Shown here in pieces: positions 26,755 through 36,012 of a stretch of 64,000 nucleotides of DNA. This DNA is from Anaerotignum faecicola. GTDB taxonomy: Bacteria > Bacillota > Clostridia > Lachnospirales > Anaerotignaceae. The notes beneath the pieces were generated by a model. It did no database searches and was not told the origin of the DNA. It saw only the letters and a program-made list of their open reading frames with translations. Each line of letters begins with the position of its first letter. The first letter of the stretch is position 1. The stretch spans positions 62,001 through 126,000 of the forward strand of contig NZ_BHVZ01000002.1 of the NCBI RefSeq assembly GCF_003865035.1, read 5' to 3'. The position numbers and the translations under genes were made by a program.

Positions 26755-26770
26755 TCCTACCAAAGTATGA

Positions 26771-26796
26771 AAAAAGAGGATTTTTTTCAAATCCTC
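26771..26796 (-). terminator. Terminator of degV gene
   Basis: GAGGATTT (26776-26783) pairs with AAATCCTC (26789-26796), followed on the minus strand by a T run. Confidence 0.8.
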
Positions 26797-26831
26797 CTCA
26801 TACTTTTTTACTTTTATTGCCCGATTTCGGC

Positions 26832-27686
26832 TTATTTCCTCGTAAACCCTGCCAAGCCAAACGCCGCCGGACCGCCATGCGTCGTAATCACACCGCCCGC
26901 CTGAATCCATCTGGTTTTCTTGAAGCCAAGTGCCTTCGCCGCTTCCTCCACTGCCTGCCGCACCGCATCCGGAAAGCCGACCACCCAGACAAACCACAGG
27001 CAGTCCCGTTCCAGATTATATTTCTCCGCGTATTCCGTCAGCATCTGCACGGCAACCTTCTTCATTTTTCCGCGGTATTTTTTCGTTGCGACCAGCTTGC
27101 CATCCAGAATTTCAATCACAGGATGCAGATTTAAAAGCTTTGCCCCCAGAAATGCCACATTGCTGACACGACCGCCGGCACGCAGAAATTCCAGATTTTC
27201 CGGCATGAAGCACATCTTCGCCCTTGCAATCAAATCCTCCGCCGCGCTGACTGCTTCTTCCATCGTCCAATCGGGGTGCTGCCGCAAAAACTCCGCCACC
27301 GCAATCACCACATTGCACTGCCCTGCGGAAACCTGCTTCGTATCCAGAATCGTGACATAGTCCCGTTCCTCTGCCGCCAGAACCGCACTCTGCATGGAGC
27401 AGGTTGTCACCGCAGAATATGCCAGATACAGCAGCTGTGCATCGGGGTATTCCGCATGGATGCGGTCAAAGGCAGTCTCAAAGTCACCGGGCGTACTGCC
27501 GCTGGTTTTCGGCAGTTTGCCCGTTTCCTCATAGTAATCTACAATTTTCTCGACGGGAAATGCGCCGTCCTCCATGGTTTCATGGTCAAATGAAACATGC
27601 ATGGGTACGATTTTTATGTTATATTCCGCCGCTAAGACGGGATTGATATCAGAGCCGGTTTCTGCAACAAGAACAATCTGCTTCAT
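26832..27686 (-). CDS. DegV-family fatty-acid-binding protein
   Basis: The 284-residue protein shows the DegV pattern: N-terminal VAETGSDI, a central TSGSTPGDFETAFDRI segment that contributes the fatty-acid pocket, LDTKQVSAGQCNVVIAVAE, and the C-terminal TTHGGPAAFGLAGF motif. Family members bind long-chain fatty acids and some act with fatty-acid kinase (FakB role). The ATG at 27686 was chosen because AAAGGA lies at good spacing; the longer frame has no ribosome-binding site. It has its own promoter and terminator. Confidence 0.92.
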   Translation of the reverse strand: MKQIVLVAETGSDINPVLAAEYNIKIVPMHVSFDHETMEDGAFPVEKIVDYYEETGKLPKTSGSTPGDFETAFDRIHAEYPDAQLLYLAYSAVTTCSMQSAVLAAEERDYVTILDTKQVSAGQCNVVIAVAEFLRQHPDWTMEEAVSAAEDLIARAKMCFMPENLEFLRAGGRVSNVAFLGAKLLNLHPVIEILDGKLVATKKYRGKMKKVAVQMLTEYAEKYNLERDCLWFVWVVGFPDAVRQAVEEAAKALGFKKTRWIQAGGVITTHGGPAAFGLAGFTRK

Positions 27687-27729
27687 CTTTTTTTCCTTTC
27701 CATTGCCACTCATTCGGTTATCACGAATA

Positions 27730-27758
27730 ATATTACATGGTTTTCCAAACTATGTCAA
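27730..27758 (-). promoter_or_regulatory. Promoter of degV gene
   Basis: Minus strand: TTGACA (27758-27753), 17-bp spacer, TAATAT (27735-27730). Confidence 0.8.
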
Positions 27759-27786
27759 TGGTTTCCACAAACTTCCATATTTCCAC

Positions 27787-27818
27787 AAAAAAGAACGCAT
27801 ACTTTTTATATGCGTTCT
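27787..27818 (-). terminator. Terminator of LTA-synthase-like gene
   Basis: AGAACGCATA (27792-27801) pairs with TATGCGTTCT (27809-27818), with T runs on both sides; it lies just past the stop codon. Confidence 0.9.
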
Positions 27819-27825
27819 CGTTTTT

Positions 27826-30123
27826 TTATTCAGCTGTCTTTGCCGCTTCTGCCTGTCGATAGGATTCGCTTCTTCTCTCCGCGCGCTTTTCGGCTCTCTG
27901 CTCCTGCCGCAGCTGTGCCAGCTTTTCGGGGTCATCCGCCGCATCTAAGAGCAGCTTTTCCTCCTTCAGCTCATCCGTATACGGCACAACGCGCCCCTCC
28001 AGATAAACATACTCAGGCGATGTGCGGAATATCGTATTGCTTGAGCCAACCTGACCGATGGTAATGACATCCCAATCCTTGAGCGTACTCTTTTTCAGCT
28101 TGAGAATATTATCATTGATAAACTTCCGCGACTGTTTTTCTCCGTTGACATAAACCTGACTCCACTTCGTGAAGTTTTCGCCCACAAGGGTATAATGCCC
28201 GTCCACCGTTTCACTCGAATACAGAATCTCGGCATCGCGTATGCCCATTGTCATGTGTCCCTCCGTAATGACGGGATTGCCGTTATAGACATACTGCTCG
28301 CCGTAAAGCAAATCATACTGTAGCAGCTCCAGATCCATCAGGTATTCCGCCTGATCTGCGGAATTCATTCTTTCCTGATGATAATTGAACACCGTGCCCG
28401 TATGCAGACCGATACGATCCATCACGACAGACATCATCTGATAGCTTGGAATCGTGCCATCCTCTTTTTTCAGCCCGATGTTGTCCCAGATAACATAATT
28501 CGTATTAAACAGGCTGCCGCTCTTCATATCCGCTTCGGTCAGCCCCATGGTCGGCAGATGGTCACCATAGAATACGACTACCGCAGGCTCGCCGCGCTTG
28601 TCCATCATGTCCACCAAGTCCGCCGCAAACTGATCCATTTCGTATACCTGATTGACATAGTATTCCCACTGGCAGTTCTTTTCCTCCGATTCCAGACCGC
28701 CTGCCATCAGGTGCGGATGCTCAATGATGCGCTCCTCAGGATAGCTGCCGTGCCCCTGATCGCTGACGGTAAATACAAAGTCCTGCTGCTCCGTGGAATC
28801 CAGACAATCCTTGATATGCTCCAAAAGCACCTCGTCCTTTGCCCAGCCGGTTTCTGTCGTGTCAAAATTCATAAATTCCTTACTGGTGAAGGTATCAAAG
28901 CCAATGTTATTGTATACCTTCGCTCTGCTGTAGAAATTCCCGCTGTGGTTATGCACCGCATGCGTGCCGTAATCAAATGCCGCCAACGCCGTTGCCGCGC
29001 TTTCCGCAGTCTTTTCCTTCAGATAACTCTTATAAGGATATTCGCCGGGGCCGAAATAACGCATGCTCATGCCTGTCAGCATTTCAAATTCCGTATTTGC
29101 CGTGCCTGCGCCGATGGAAGGCACCTGACAATAGCCGGAGGAATATTCCGAAGCCATTTTTCTCAGATTCGGCAGGGCATCCTTCGAGGTCTGCAATGCC
29201 GTAAATTCGGAAACATCAAAGAAGGACTCCAGCTGCACGAAAATCACATTCGGCAGCACCTTTGCATCGGAGGTGCTTTTTGTAATCTCACCATTGTTGC
29301 TGATTTCCATCATTTTTTCCTTCGTGTAGCCGTTTGGCTCGGAAATGCCCGTATTAAAAATACTTGCCGCAAAGCAATAGGGCAGACCGTAGTCCTGATA
29401 TGCAAACGCGATATTCGCGAAATAGGTCGAAACGATACGGTTCTGAATGACATAATCCGTCAGTACACCATAGCCTGCGAAGGAAGCCCCCACAAGCACA
29501 ATGGATATCACATAATTGATTTTTCCCTTAAATCTCCCTGCCGTGCGGAACAGATGAATCAGCCCCAGCACCAGAAGAATCAGGATAATCGCAATCCCTG
29601 CCAGCTCCAGCACGTTAAAATAATTCGTGAAAAGGGAAACCCCCTCCGAGACCGTTTTCAAATCCTGTGCATTAAACGGCGTAACCCTTCTGGAAAGCAT
29701 CAGCCCATTGGTCAGCCCCAGAAGCAGCCAGAGAAAGCTGAGGATGAAGCGGGCAAACACACGCCGCTTGCATAGATATACAATCGAAAAGGTAACAAAA
29801 ATCATAAACGCATTATACAGAAATGCCTTCGTGGAAACACGCGAATACGAAATTGCCGCCACCACAGAATGACGGGACATTGCCTCTATCAGAAAGTTGA
29901 TGGCGATTGCCCAAATGCCGTGCAAAATCAGTGAATAGCGGTTCATATAGGGATAAAGCTTCTGCATTTTCTGTGCAAAGCGGCTGTTGCGGTATGCCGC
30001 TTCCTTTTCCGCCTGCCGCTTTTTCATCGCACGAATACCGTTCTTCATATCTGCCCATTTCAGAGATTTCAGCTTGCCGAAACAGCCCTTGATATCAGGC
30101 TTTTTGAACTTTATTTTTCCCAT
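27826..30123 (-). CDS. LTA-synthase-like sulfatase-fold phosphoglycerol transferase
   Basis: The 765-residue protein has a basic N-terminus, five membrane helices (about 60-250) and an extracytoplasmic alkaline phosphatase/sulfatase-fold domain. VIFVQLESFFD carries metal ligands, GAGTANTEFEMLTG the nucleophilic Thr, and VVFYGDHLPTMG the Asp-His metal site, all as in LtaS. The family polymerises or transfers glycerol-phosphate to surface glycans. After the catalytic domain comes a beta-rich, IPT-like segment (VDGHYTLVGENFTKWSQVYV) and a charged coiled-coil tail (Glu/Arg/Ala-rich), longer than typical LtaS. The ATG at 30123 has AAGGAG ten bases upstream; the TTG at 30132 is too close to it. Confidence 0.88.
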   Translation of the reverse strand: MGKIKFKKPDIKGCFGKLKSLKWADMKNGIRAMKKRQAEKEAAYRNSRFAQKMQKLYPYMNRYSLILHGIWAIAINFLIEAMSRHSVVAAISYSRVSTKAFLYNAFMIFVTFSIVYLCKRRVFARFILSFLWLLLGLTNGLMLSRRVTPFNAQDLKTVSEGVSLFTNYFNVLELAGIAIILILLVLGLIHLFRTAGRFKGKINYVISIVLVGASFAGYGVLTDYVIQNRIVSTYFANIAFAYQDYGLPYCFAASIFNTGISEPNGYTKEKMMEISNNGEITKSTSDAKVLPNVIFVQLESFFDVSEFTALQTSKDALPNLRKMASEYSSGYCQVPSIGAGTANTEFEMLTGMSMRYFGPGEYPYKSYLKEKTAESAATALAAFDYGTHAVHNHSGNFYSRAKVYNNIGFDTFTSKEFMNFDTTETGWAKDEVLLEHIKDCLDSTEQQDFVFTVSDQGHGSYPEERIIEHPHLMAGGLESEEKNCQWEYYVNQVYEMDQFAADLVDMMDKRGEPAVVVFYGDHLPTMGLTEADMKSGSLFNTNYVIWDNIGLKKEDGTIPSYQMMSVVMDRIGLHTGTVFNYHQERMNSADQAEYLMDLELLQYDLLYGEQYVYNGNPVITEGHMTMGIRDAEILYSSETVDGHYTLVGENFTKWSQVYVNGEKQSRKFINDNILKLKKSTLKDWDVITIGQVGSSNTIFRTSPEYVYLEGRVVPYTDELKEEKLLLDAADDPEKLAQLRQEQRAEKRAERRSESYRQAEAAKTAE

Positions 30124-30180
30124 TTGTATCAAACTCCTTGTTAGATTGCCTTTCCTTCTTCAAAGCCTCAAGCTTAGAAC

Positions 30181-30213
30181 AAAAAACGCCCTTTGCAGCA
30201 ATCTACAAAGGAC
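30181..30213 (-). terminator. Leader terminator/attenuator upstream of LTA-synthase-like gene
   Basis: CCTTTGCAG (30190-30198) pairs with CTACAAAGG (30203-30211), 9 bp with one G-U and loop CAAT, followed on the minus strand by six T's. It begins about 20 nt after the expected transcription start, so most transcripts may stop before the gene. Confidence 0.75.
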
Positions 30214-30239
30214 ATAAAGTTACACAAGACTACTTTTCG

Positions 30240-30268
30240 ATAATAGCGTTCAAAAATGCTTTTGTCAA
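30240..30268 (-). promoter_or_regulatory. Promoter of LTA-synthase-like gene
   Basis: Minus strand: TTGACA (30268-30263), 17-bp spacer, TATTAT (30245-30240). Confidence 0.85.
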
Positions 30269-30301
30269 GCGTTTAAACAAATTTTAAGAAATATAAAAAG
30301 G

Positions 30302-30423
30302 AAGGTATTGAAAAAAATACCTTATATACCAACAAAGGACAGGCACGCTCCTCCTGTCCTTCATCGGTATTTCGTTTCTTTAAAAGGTACCCTTTCGTCA
30401 ATTTTCTGATGAAACGATACCCT
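30302..30423 (-). terminator. Three successive hairpins after the hybrid kinase gene
   Basis: In minus-strand order: GGTATCGTTTC/GAAAGGGTACC (30423-30386, imperfect), AAGGACAGG/CCTGTCCTT (30361-30336), then AAGGTATT/AATACCTT (30323-30302) followed by CCTTTTTATA. The last looks like a true terminator; the first two could stabilise the 3' end. Confidence 0.6.
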
Positions 30424-30434
30424 CTCACAAATGC

Positions 30435-32351
30435 TTATATATATTTCTGCAAGGTCGGAATCAGCTTATTCATATCAATCGGCTTTGCAACATGGTCATT
30501 CATGCCTGCCGCCAGCGCACGCTGTTTGTCCTCCGCAAAGGCATTTGCCGTCATGGCGATAATCGGAATAGCTGCCTTTTCGGCATCCGCCATTCTGCGG
30601 ATTTTCCTTGTGGTATCATAGCCACCCAGAATCGGCATCTGAATATCCATCAGAATCAGATCATAAAAATGCGCCGGTGCCTTTTCCAGCATTTCCATAC
30701 ATTTCACGCCGTCCGCCGCGCGCTCCACCAGAAGTCCTTCCTCCTCCAGAAGCGCAATCGCGATTTCCGCATTCAAATCGTTATCCTCTGCAAGCAGAAT
30801 CCGCTTACCCGCAAGCGGCTTGCCATTCGGATGGACTTGTGCGCGCTTGGTTTGTGTGTCCTCAAAAGCCGCAATACGGCAGGGAATCCGAATCGTAAAG
30901 GTCGAGCCTTCCCCCACTCTGCTGTGTATTTTAATCTCGCCATGCATCATCTCCACCAGCTTTTTCACGATACCCATGCCGAGCCCCGTACCTTCCACAC
31001 CGCTGACCGTAGAGGAGCGTTCTCTGGTGAAGGATTCAAAAATATGCTTCTGGAATTCCTCTGACATGCCAATCCCGTTGTCGCTGACGGAAAGCTCCTG
31101 TATACATCTGCCATCCTTCTGTGCAGGAAGCTGGCGCACAGAGCAGCGAATTGTACCGCCCTCGCCTGTATATTTAATCGCATTGCTGATTAAATTCAGA
31201 ATGATTTCCGTAAAACGGGAGATATCCATATAAATATACGGATAGATGATATCCTTGGAAATGGTCAAGGTCTGGTGCTTCTTTTCAATCTCCGCGCTGA
31301 CCATGTGCAGGCAGTCATCCAGAACCGATTCTGCTTCAGCCGCGCTTTCCTCCAGCACCACATTGCCCGTTTCAATCCTCGATAATTCCAGTACGTTATC
31401 CAGTATGGACAGCATTTTCTGTCCGCAGATGCCGATTTTTTCCAAATAGCTTCGCAGCAGCTCCTTTTTGTCCAGATTCCTGTCCGCCAGCTCGGCATAG
31501 CCAATAATCGCATTCATGGGCGTGCGGATATCGTGGCTCACATTGAACAGAAACACCGATTTTGCTTCATTGGCTGCATCCGCCGCCTCAACCGCCTTTT
31601 GCAGCTGCTCCTGCTGCTCCTCGCTTTTCGTTCTACTTTTTTGTATCAGGCAATACGCACCTAAGGCAAACAGCACCAAAACAATAGCCGCAAACATAGC
31701 CATCTTCACCGCCGCACGATTGCTTTGCTCCAGCAGCTTATAGGTATGCTCCATATCCATTTCCATGCAAATCGCACCGATCACCTCGCCGGTATCCTCG
31801 CGCACCGGATAGCAGGCTGTGAAAATATCCCCCCATGCGGTGTCCACGATTTCCTGCGAATAAACGGTTTCTCCTGCAAGTGCCGCTTCGATATACGGAA
31901 CCATTTCTTTTTCTATGTACGTTCCGGGATAGGCAAAATCCTTTGCATCCAAATCCAGCCCATCAATCAGATAAATCGGTCTGCCGTCCGCCCCCATCTT
32001 CGCTGTATAAAGATAGCGGGTGGGATTCAGCTTTCGCAGCTCGCTCAGCTCCTTTTGCAGCCTCTGATAGCGTTCTGACTGCATATCCGCAATCGTAGAA
32101 ATATTTTTGTAATCCTCTCCGGTTAATTTTTGCAGCACCAGCTTATGAATGGCATCAGCGCACTGAGTATTCCATTCTACAGCCGATTCCAGTGTATTTT
32201 CGCTGTAATTTCTCTGCAAAATAAAGGTATATACAGAAACGAGAAATACCGTAAGCAGGAATAAAAATACAATAACAACCCTTAGCCTGTGTGTTTTGCT
32301 TCCGTTTATCTCTGCCGTTTCTTTTTCCAAAGGCTGCGGCTGTTCTTCCAT
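30435..32351 (-). CDS. Hybrid sensor histidine kinase/response regulator
   Basis: The 638-residue protein has membrane helices at about 24-48 and 222-245 flanking an extracytoplasmic Cache-like sensor (TRYLYTAKMGADGRPIYLIDG, AGETVYSQEIVDTAWGDIFTACYPV). HisKA (NVSHDIRTPMNAIIGY, phospho-His near 285), ATPase (GTGLGMGIVKKLVEM) and a C-terminal receiver with LILMDIQMP (phospho-Asp near 568) and AKPID follow. No HPt or DNA-binding domain is attached, so a separate phosphotransfer partner is needed; none is adjacent. The ATG at 32351 was chosen for its spacing from GGGGGGGA; an ATG at 32357 abuts that site. Confidence 0.9.
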   Translation of the reverse strand: MEEQPQPLEKETAEINGSKTHRLRVVIVFLFLLTVFLVSVYTFILQRNYSENTLESAVEWNTQCADAIHKLVLQKLTGEDYKNISTIADMQSERYQRLQKELSELRKLNPTRYLYTAKMGADGRPIYLIDGLDLDAKDFAYPGTYIEKEMVPYIEAALAGETVYSQEIVDTAWGDIFTACYPVREDTGEVIGAICMEMDMEHTYKLLEQSNRAAVKMAMFAAIVLVLFALGAYCLIQKSRTKSEEQQEQLQKAVEAADAANEAKSVFLFNVSHDIRTPMNAIIGYAELADRNLDKKELLRSYLEKIGICGQKMLSILDNVLELSRIETGNVVLEESAAEAESVLDDCLHMVSAEIEKKHQTLTISKDIIYPYIYMDISRFTEIILNLISNAIKYTGEGGTIRCSVRQLPAQKDGRCIQELSVSDNGIGMSEEFQKHIFESFTRERSSTVSGVEGTGLGMGIVKKLVEMMHGEIKIHSRVGEGSTFTIRIPCRIAAFEDTQTKRAQVHPNGKPLAGKRILLAEDNDLNAEIAIALLEEEGLLVERAADGVKCMEMLEKAPAHFYDLILMDIQMPILGGYDTTRKIRRMADAEKAAIPIIAMTANAFAEDKQRALAAGMNDHVAKPIDMNKLIPTLQKYI

Positions 32352-32489
32352 CCTCATTCCCCCCCTATCATGTTTTCAATCCATCAAAATACTGAATATT
32401 TTCTTCATTTTAGCACGCATGATTTCAGAAAACAAGAGAAGTCTCTGCTGATTTCGACAAAATATTACAATCCCTTCTGCTGCAAATAT

Positions 32490-32521
32490 AAAAAAGTCCC
32501 GTACCCTTTCGGATACAGGAC
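32490..32521 (-). terminator. Terminator of Vor/Kor operon
   Basis: GTCCCGTACCC pairs with GGATACAGGAC (two G-U) around the loop TTTC, followed on the minus strand by six T's. Confidence 0.85.
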
Positions 32522-32539
32522 GAATTTTACTGTATAAGA

Positions 32540-33091
32540 TTACAGATTTTTTGCATATTCATAGCCCAACTCAAATGCTTTTTTGTTGTTGGGGATGAAT
32601 TTTGCTTTGCCGCCTTCAAAAACATGTGCGAATGTTTCATCCAGACCTGCAATATCAATTGCGCCTGTTGCGTAAACAACTGCACCCAGCATAACCAGGT
32701 TAGCCAGCTTGGAGCCGCCGAAGTTGTCTGTTGCAATTTTGTTTGCGGGAACAGCGTATACCTTAACGCCATCCTTTACAGCGCCAACGGTGCAAAGGTC
32801 AGCATTCACAACCAGAGCGCCGCCTTCCTTTACAACGCCTACAAATTTATCCAGAGAAGGCTGGTTCAGTGCTACGATACAGTCTGCATCCTTTGTAACA
32901 ACGGGAGAACCAACATTTTCGTCGGAAATGATTACGTTTACGTTTGCAGTACCGCCACGCATTTCGGGACCATAGGAAGGACACCAGGAAACTTCTTTGC
33001 CTTCCAGCATGCCAGCATAAGCCATAATTTTACCCATCAGCAGAGAGCCCTGGCCGCCGAAACCTGCGATGATAGAAGAAAATGTACTCAT
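32540..33091 (-). CDS. 2-oxoacid:ferredoxin oxidoreductase, gamma subunit (Vor/Kor C)
   Basis: The 183-residue gamma subunit has GFGGQGSLLMGKIMAYAG at the N-terminus, CPSYGPEMRGGTANVNVIIS and the closing AFELGYEYAKNL. With alpha, beta and delta subunits it forms the complex that oxidatively decarboxylates a 2-oxoacid with CoA and reduces ferredoxin. GAGGAGGG lies within the 3' end of the beta gene, 2 bp from it. Substrate (branched-chain oxoacid versus 2-oxoglutarate) cannot be settled from sequence. Confidence 0.92.
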   Translation of the reverse strand: MSTFSSIIAGFGGQGSLLMGKIMAYAGMLEGKEVSWCPSYGPEMRGGTANVNVIISDENVGSPVVTKDADCIVALNQPSLDKFVGVVKEGGALVVNADLCTVGAVKDGVKVYAVPANKIATDNFGGSKLANLVMLGAVVYATGAIDIAGLDETFAHVFEGGKAKFIPNNKKAFELGYEYAKNL

Positions 33092-33093
33092 AA

Positions 33094-33846
33094 TTATTTG
33101 CCCTCCTCTACTGTGATATCTTTATATACGCCCAGAGGATAGTAAGGAATCATTTTTTCTCTTACAAATTCCATAGCTTTTACGGGTGTCAGACCCCAGT
33201 TTGTAGGGCAGGAAGCTACAACCTCGATGAAGGTGAAGCCCAGACCCTGTTTCTGGATTTCAAATGCTTTTCTGATTGCTTTCTTCGCAGCTGCTACCTG
33301 TGCAGGTGTGGAAATGGATACTCTTTCGATGTATGCGGGACCTGTCAGGGATGCCAGCATTTCGGAAACGCGCAGAGGGTTACCGTTTACCTTGGGGTCA
33401 CGGCCGTTCTGAGCTGTTGTTGCCTTCATGCCGGGCAGAGTTGTGGGAGCCATCTGACCACCTGTCATGCCGTAGATACCGTTGTTGATGAAGATTGTTG
33501 TAATCTTTTCACCACGCGCTGCTGCATGAACGATTTCACATGTACCGATGGAAGCAAGGTCACCATCGCCCTGATATGTAAATACTGTCTGTTCGGGATG
33601 TACTCTCTTGATACCTGTTGCTGTTGCGGGAGCACGACCATGCGCACACTGGATTGCGTCAATGTTGAAGTAGTTGTTTGCAAATACTGCACAACCTACG
33701 GGAACTGCAACGATGGAGTTGCCCAGCTCGCCCATTTCTTCCAGAACTTCTGCTACCAGTCTGTGTACAATACCGTGTGCACAACCGGGACAATAATGCA
33801 ATTTCGCGTCTGTTAAACCTTTTGTTTTTTCAAATACAACTGCCAT
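33094..33846 (-). CDS. 2-oxoacid:ferredoxin oxidoreductase, beta subunit (TPP-binding)
   Basis: The 250-residue subunit binds thiamine diphosphate: HYCPGCAHGIVHRL at the start, CAHGRAPATATGIKR, and the TPP/Mg motif GDGDLASIGTCE with INNGIYGMTGGQMAPTT. It lacks a fused ferredoxin domain. Its ATG overlaps the alpha stop by one base (TAATG) with GGAGGTG upstream, which indicates coupled translation and equal subunit amounts. Confidence 0.94.
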   Translation of the reverse strand: MAVVFEKTKGLTDAKLHYCPGCAHGIVHRLVAEVLEEMGELGNSIVAVPVGCAVFANNYFNIDAIQCAHGRAPATATGIKRVHPEQTVFTYQGDGDLASIGTCEIVHAAARGEKITTIFINNGIYGMTGGQMAPTTLPGMKATTAQNGRDPKVNGNPLRVSEMLASLTGPAYIERVSISTPAQVAAAKKAIRKAFEIQKQGLGFTFIEVVASCPTNWGLTPVKAMEFVREKMIPYYPLGVYKDITVEEGK

Positions 33847-34904
33847 TATTTGTCACCTCCCATAACTTCTTTACCAAATTCAACAATTTCATCTACAGTA
33901 GGTACGTTACCGCCTGTTCTGCCGTGGAATGCAACCTTGTTTCTATCGTTACAAGCGTATGCAACGTCGGGAACCATCTGGCCCATGGACATTTCCACAT
34001 CCAGGAACTTTTTGATTTTATCATTGAATTTATCGAATGCCTTCTGAGGGAAGGGCCACAGTGTTTTAGGTCTGATCATACCTACTTTGTAGCCTTCTGC
34101 TCTCAGATAGCCGATTGCTGTTCTAACAACTCTGGAAGCTGTACCGTAGGAAACGAATGCATATTCCGCATCATCCATCTTGTATTCTTCCCAAGCCTGT
34201 TCGTTCTTCACAACCTCATCATATACCTTGAAGTGATCATGGTTCCATGCTTCACATTCATCGGGTTCGATAACCAGGTTTTTGATGTTGCTTCTTTCTG
34301 CGCCGTAGTGACCTACCAGAGCCCATGTTTTTTCGGGCAGGTTGGGTCTGGGAACGTAGTTGAATTCAACGGGTTCCATCATCTGACCAATCAGACCGTC
34401 AGCCAGAATGATAACGGGCAGAAGATACTGGTCAGCGATATCGAATGCTTCCATAACCATGTTAACAGCTTCCTGTACGGATGCGGGAGCCAGAACTACG
34501 TTGTGGTAGTCGCCGTTTGCGCCACCCTTTACTGTCATGTTATAGTCAGCCTGACCGGGCTGAATGGTACCAAGGCCCGGGCCACCACGCATCATGTTGA
34601 TGATAACTGCGGGCAGGCCTGCGTTACTGATGTAACCGATACCTTCCTGCTTCAGTGCAATACCGGGGGAAGAAGAGCTTGTCAGCACTCTTGCGCCTGC
34701 TGCTGCTGCACCGTAAACCATGTTAATTGCTGCCACCTCGGATTCAGCCTGCACGAATGTGCCGCCTACCTTGGGTAATTCAACAGATAAATATTCAGGT
34801 ACTTCGGACTGAGGAGTGATGGGGTAGCCAAAGAAATATCTGCAACCCGCCTCAATAGCCGCTTTACCAACTGCTTCGTTGCCTTTCATCAAAACTTTTG
34901 CCAT
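33846..34904 (-). CDS. 2-oxoacid:ferredoxin oxidoreductase, alpha subunit (VorB/KorA-like)
   Basis: The 352-residue subunit starts MAKVLMKGNEAVGKAAIEAG and contains YPITPQSEVPEYLS, AESEVAAINMVYGAAAAGAR and TSSSSPGIALKQEGIGY, all typical of the pyrimidine-binding half of the oxoacid oxidoreductases. Its closest familiar form is the 3-methyl-2-oxobutanoate (VorB) or 2-oxoglutarate (KorA) subunit. The ATG at 34904 has GGAGGA upstream and lies 17 bp after the ferredoxin subunit. It fits energy metabolism by amino-acid fermentation. Confidence 0.93.
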   Translation of the reverse strand: MAKVLMKGNEAVGKAAIEAGCRYFFGYPITPQSEVPEYLSVELPKVGGTFVQAESEVAAINMVYGAAAAGARVLTSSSSPGIALKQEGIGYISNAGLPAVIINMMRGGPGLGTIQPGQADYNMTVKGGANGDYHNVVLAPASVQEAVNMVMEAFDIADQYLLPVIILADGLIGQMMEPVEFNYVPRPNLPEKTWALVGHYGAERSNIKNLVIEPDECEAWNHDHFKVYDEVVKNEQAWEEYKMDDAEYAFVSYGTASRVVRTAIGYLRAEGYKVGMIRPKTLWPFPQKAFDKFNDKIKKFLDVEMSMGQMVPDVAYACNDRNKVAFHGRTGGNVPTVDEIVEFGKEVMGGDK

Positions 34905-34921
34905 TGAAAATTCCTCCTCTC

Positions 34922-35137
34922 TTAGTCCAGTCTTTCTACTACAATCGCACAATCAGGGCACATCTTTGCGCAGCTTGTGCAAGCGATACAATCTTCGTTG
35001 ATCATTTCTGCGGGATTGTAACCTGCGGGATTGATTTTTGTTGTAGAAAGAGCAAGTACGCTCTTAGGACAAACAGATACACAAAGGCCGCAACCCTTAC
35101 AAATCACTTCATTGATCGTTACTTTACCTTTTGCCAT
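34922..35137 (-). CDS. 2-oxoacid:ferredoxin oxidoreductase, delta subunit (2x[4Fe-4S])
   Basis: The 71-residue ferredoxin-like subunit has two cluster motifs: CKGCGLCVSVCP (about 13-24) and CIACTSCAKMCP (about 50-61). It carries electrons out of the TPP subunits to free ferredoxin. GGAGGTG precedes the ATG. It lies between the P-loop ATPase gene and the alpha gene. Confidence 0.94.
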   Translation of the reverse strand: MAKGKVTINEVICKGCGLCVSVCPKSVLALSTTKINPAGYNPAEMINEDCIACTSCAKMCPDCAIVVERLD

Positions 35138-35166
35138 TCAAAATACACCTCCATAAATATTTGAAT

Positions 35167-35847
35167 TTACATCCAGGTCTTTCTCATATTAAACTCCATA
35201 GGGAAAAGCTCCCCAGAAAGTCCTTCTGGTATTTCCTCTGTCATTACATCCTTGACATAGGAAACATACTTCACAGGAACCCCTGTGCGTTTTGTTACCT
35301 CCTTCAATACTTCGTCCCCATGGAGCAAACATTCCGCCGTTGTCTCTCTAACAAGGTTCGTGTTATTGATGAAGCCTGTCACCTTCAGCCCAGCCGCATA
35401 TTCCAGATTTTCCATCTGCTCGATAATACCCTCAGGTGTAGAGGTATTCGGGCGGTAGGCATTGACTACCATAAAAAAGTCTGCTTCCGCATGATCCAAA
35501 AGAGGTTTGATTCTGCCCAGCACCAGTGTGCCGACATCGTTGCCGCCAAGGTCTACCACATACTGATATTCCTTATTGATGACAGGCATCGTCATCGCGC
35601 CGGAAACCGCAGGAACATCCGCAACTGCCGTATCCAAGTTGGATGCAATTACCTGAATTCCCTTTTCTTCCAGCTCTTCTTTTTTCTCTCTGGAGCGGAA
35701 ATAAACATTTACAATATCCAAATCGGCAATGGCTACCCTTCCGTCTACGCTTTCGCGCAACTTCTTGACATAATTGACTGCAAATTCAGTCTTGCCGCTG
35801 CCGTAGTGACCTGTGATAATTCTGATTCTTCTGTCGTCAGCTACCAT
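35167..35847 (-). CDS. P-loop ATPase of the SIMIBI/CobQ-MinD type, first gene of Vor/Kor operon
   Basis: The 226-residue protein has Walker A GHYGSGKTE near residue 12, the Asp-rich IADLDIVNVYFRSREK segment, a switch-like VVDLGGNDVGTLVLGR, and VVNAYRPNTSTPEG, and resembles the CobQ/MinD nucleotide-binding fold. The exact function is unknown. Genes like this often precede kor/vor genes, so a role in cluster assembly or complex assembly is possible but not shown. The ATG at 35847 was chosen because GGAGG is 8 bases upstream; an upstream TTG (35907) lacks such a site. Confidence 0.8.
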   Translation of the reverse strand: MVADDRRIRIITGHYGSGKTEFAVNYVKKLRESVDGRVAIADLDIVNVYFRSREKKEELEEKGIQVIASNLDTAVADVPAVSGAMTMPVINKEYQYVVDLGGNDVGTLVLGRIKPLLDHAEADFFMVVNAYRPNTSTPEGIIEQMENLEYAAGLKVTGFINNTNLVRETTAECLLHGDEVLKEVTKRTGVPVKYVSYVKDVMTEEIPEGLSGELFPMEFNMRKTWM

Positions 35848-36012
35848 CGTTTTCGCCTCCAAACCATTTCGGGTTTCTCTCACAATACCTTTATGCAAAA
35901 TTTCCAATAAATGTATTTCAAAAGTGCCATTCTATGAAAATTTAATAAATTATGCTTTTATCAAGAAAATATTTTAGATATTTTTTTGTTGTTTTTCTCT
36001 TACCTCGGCCTC

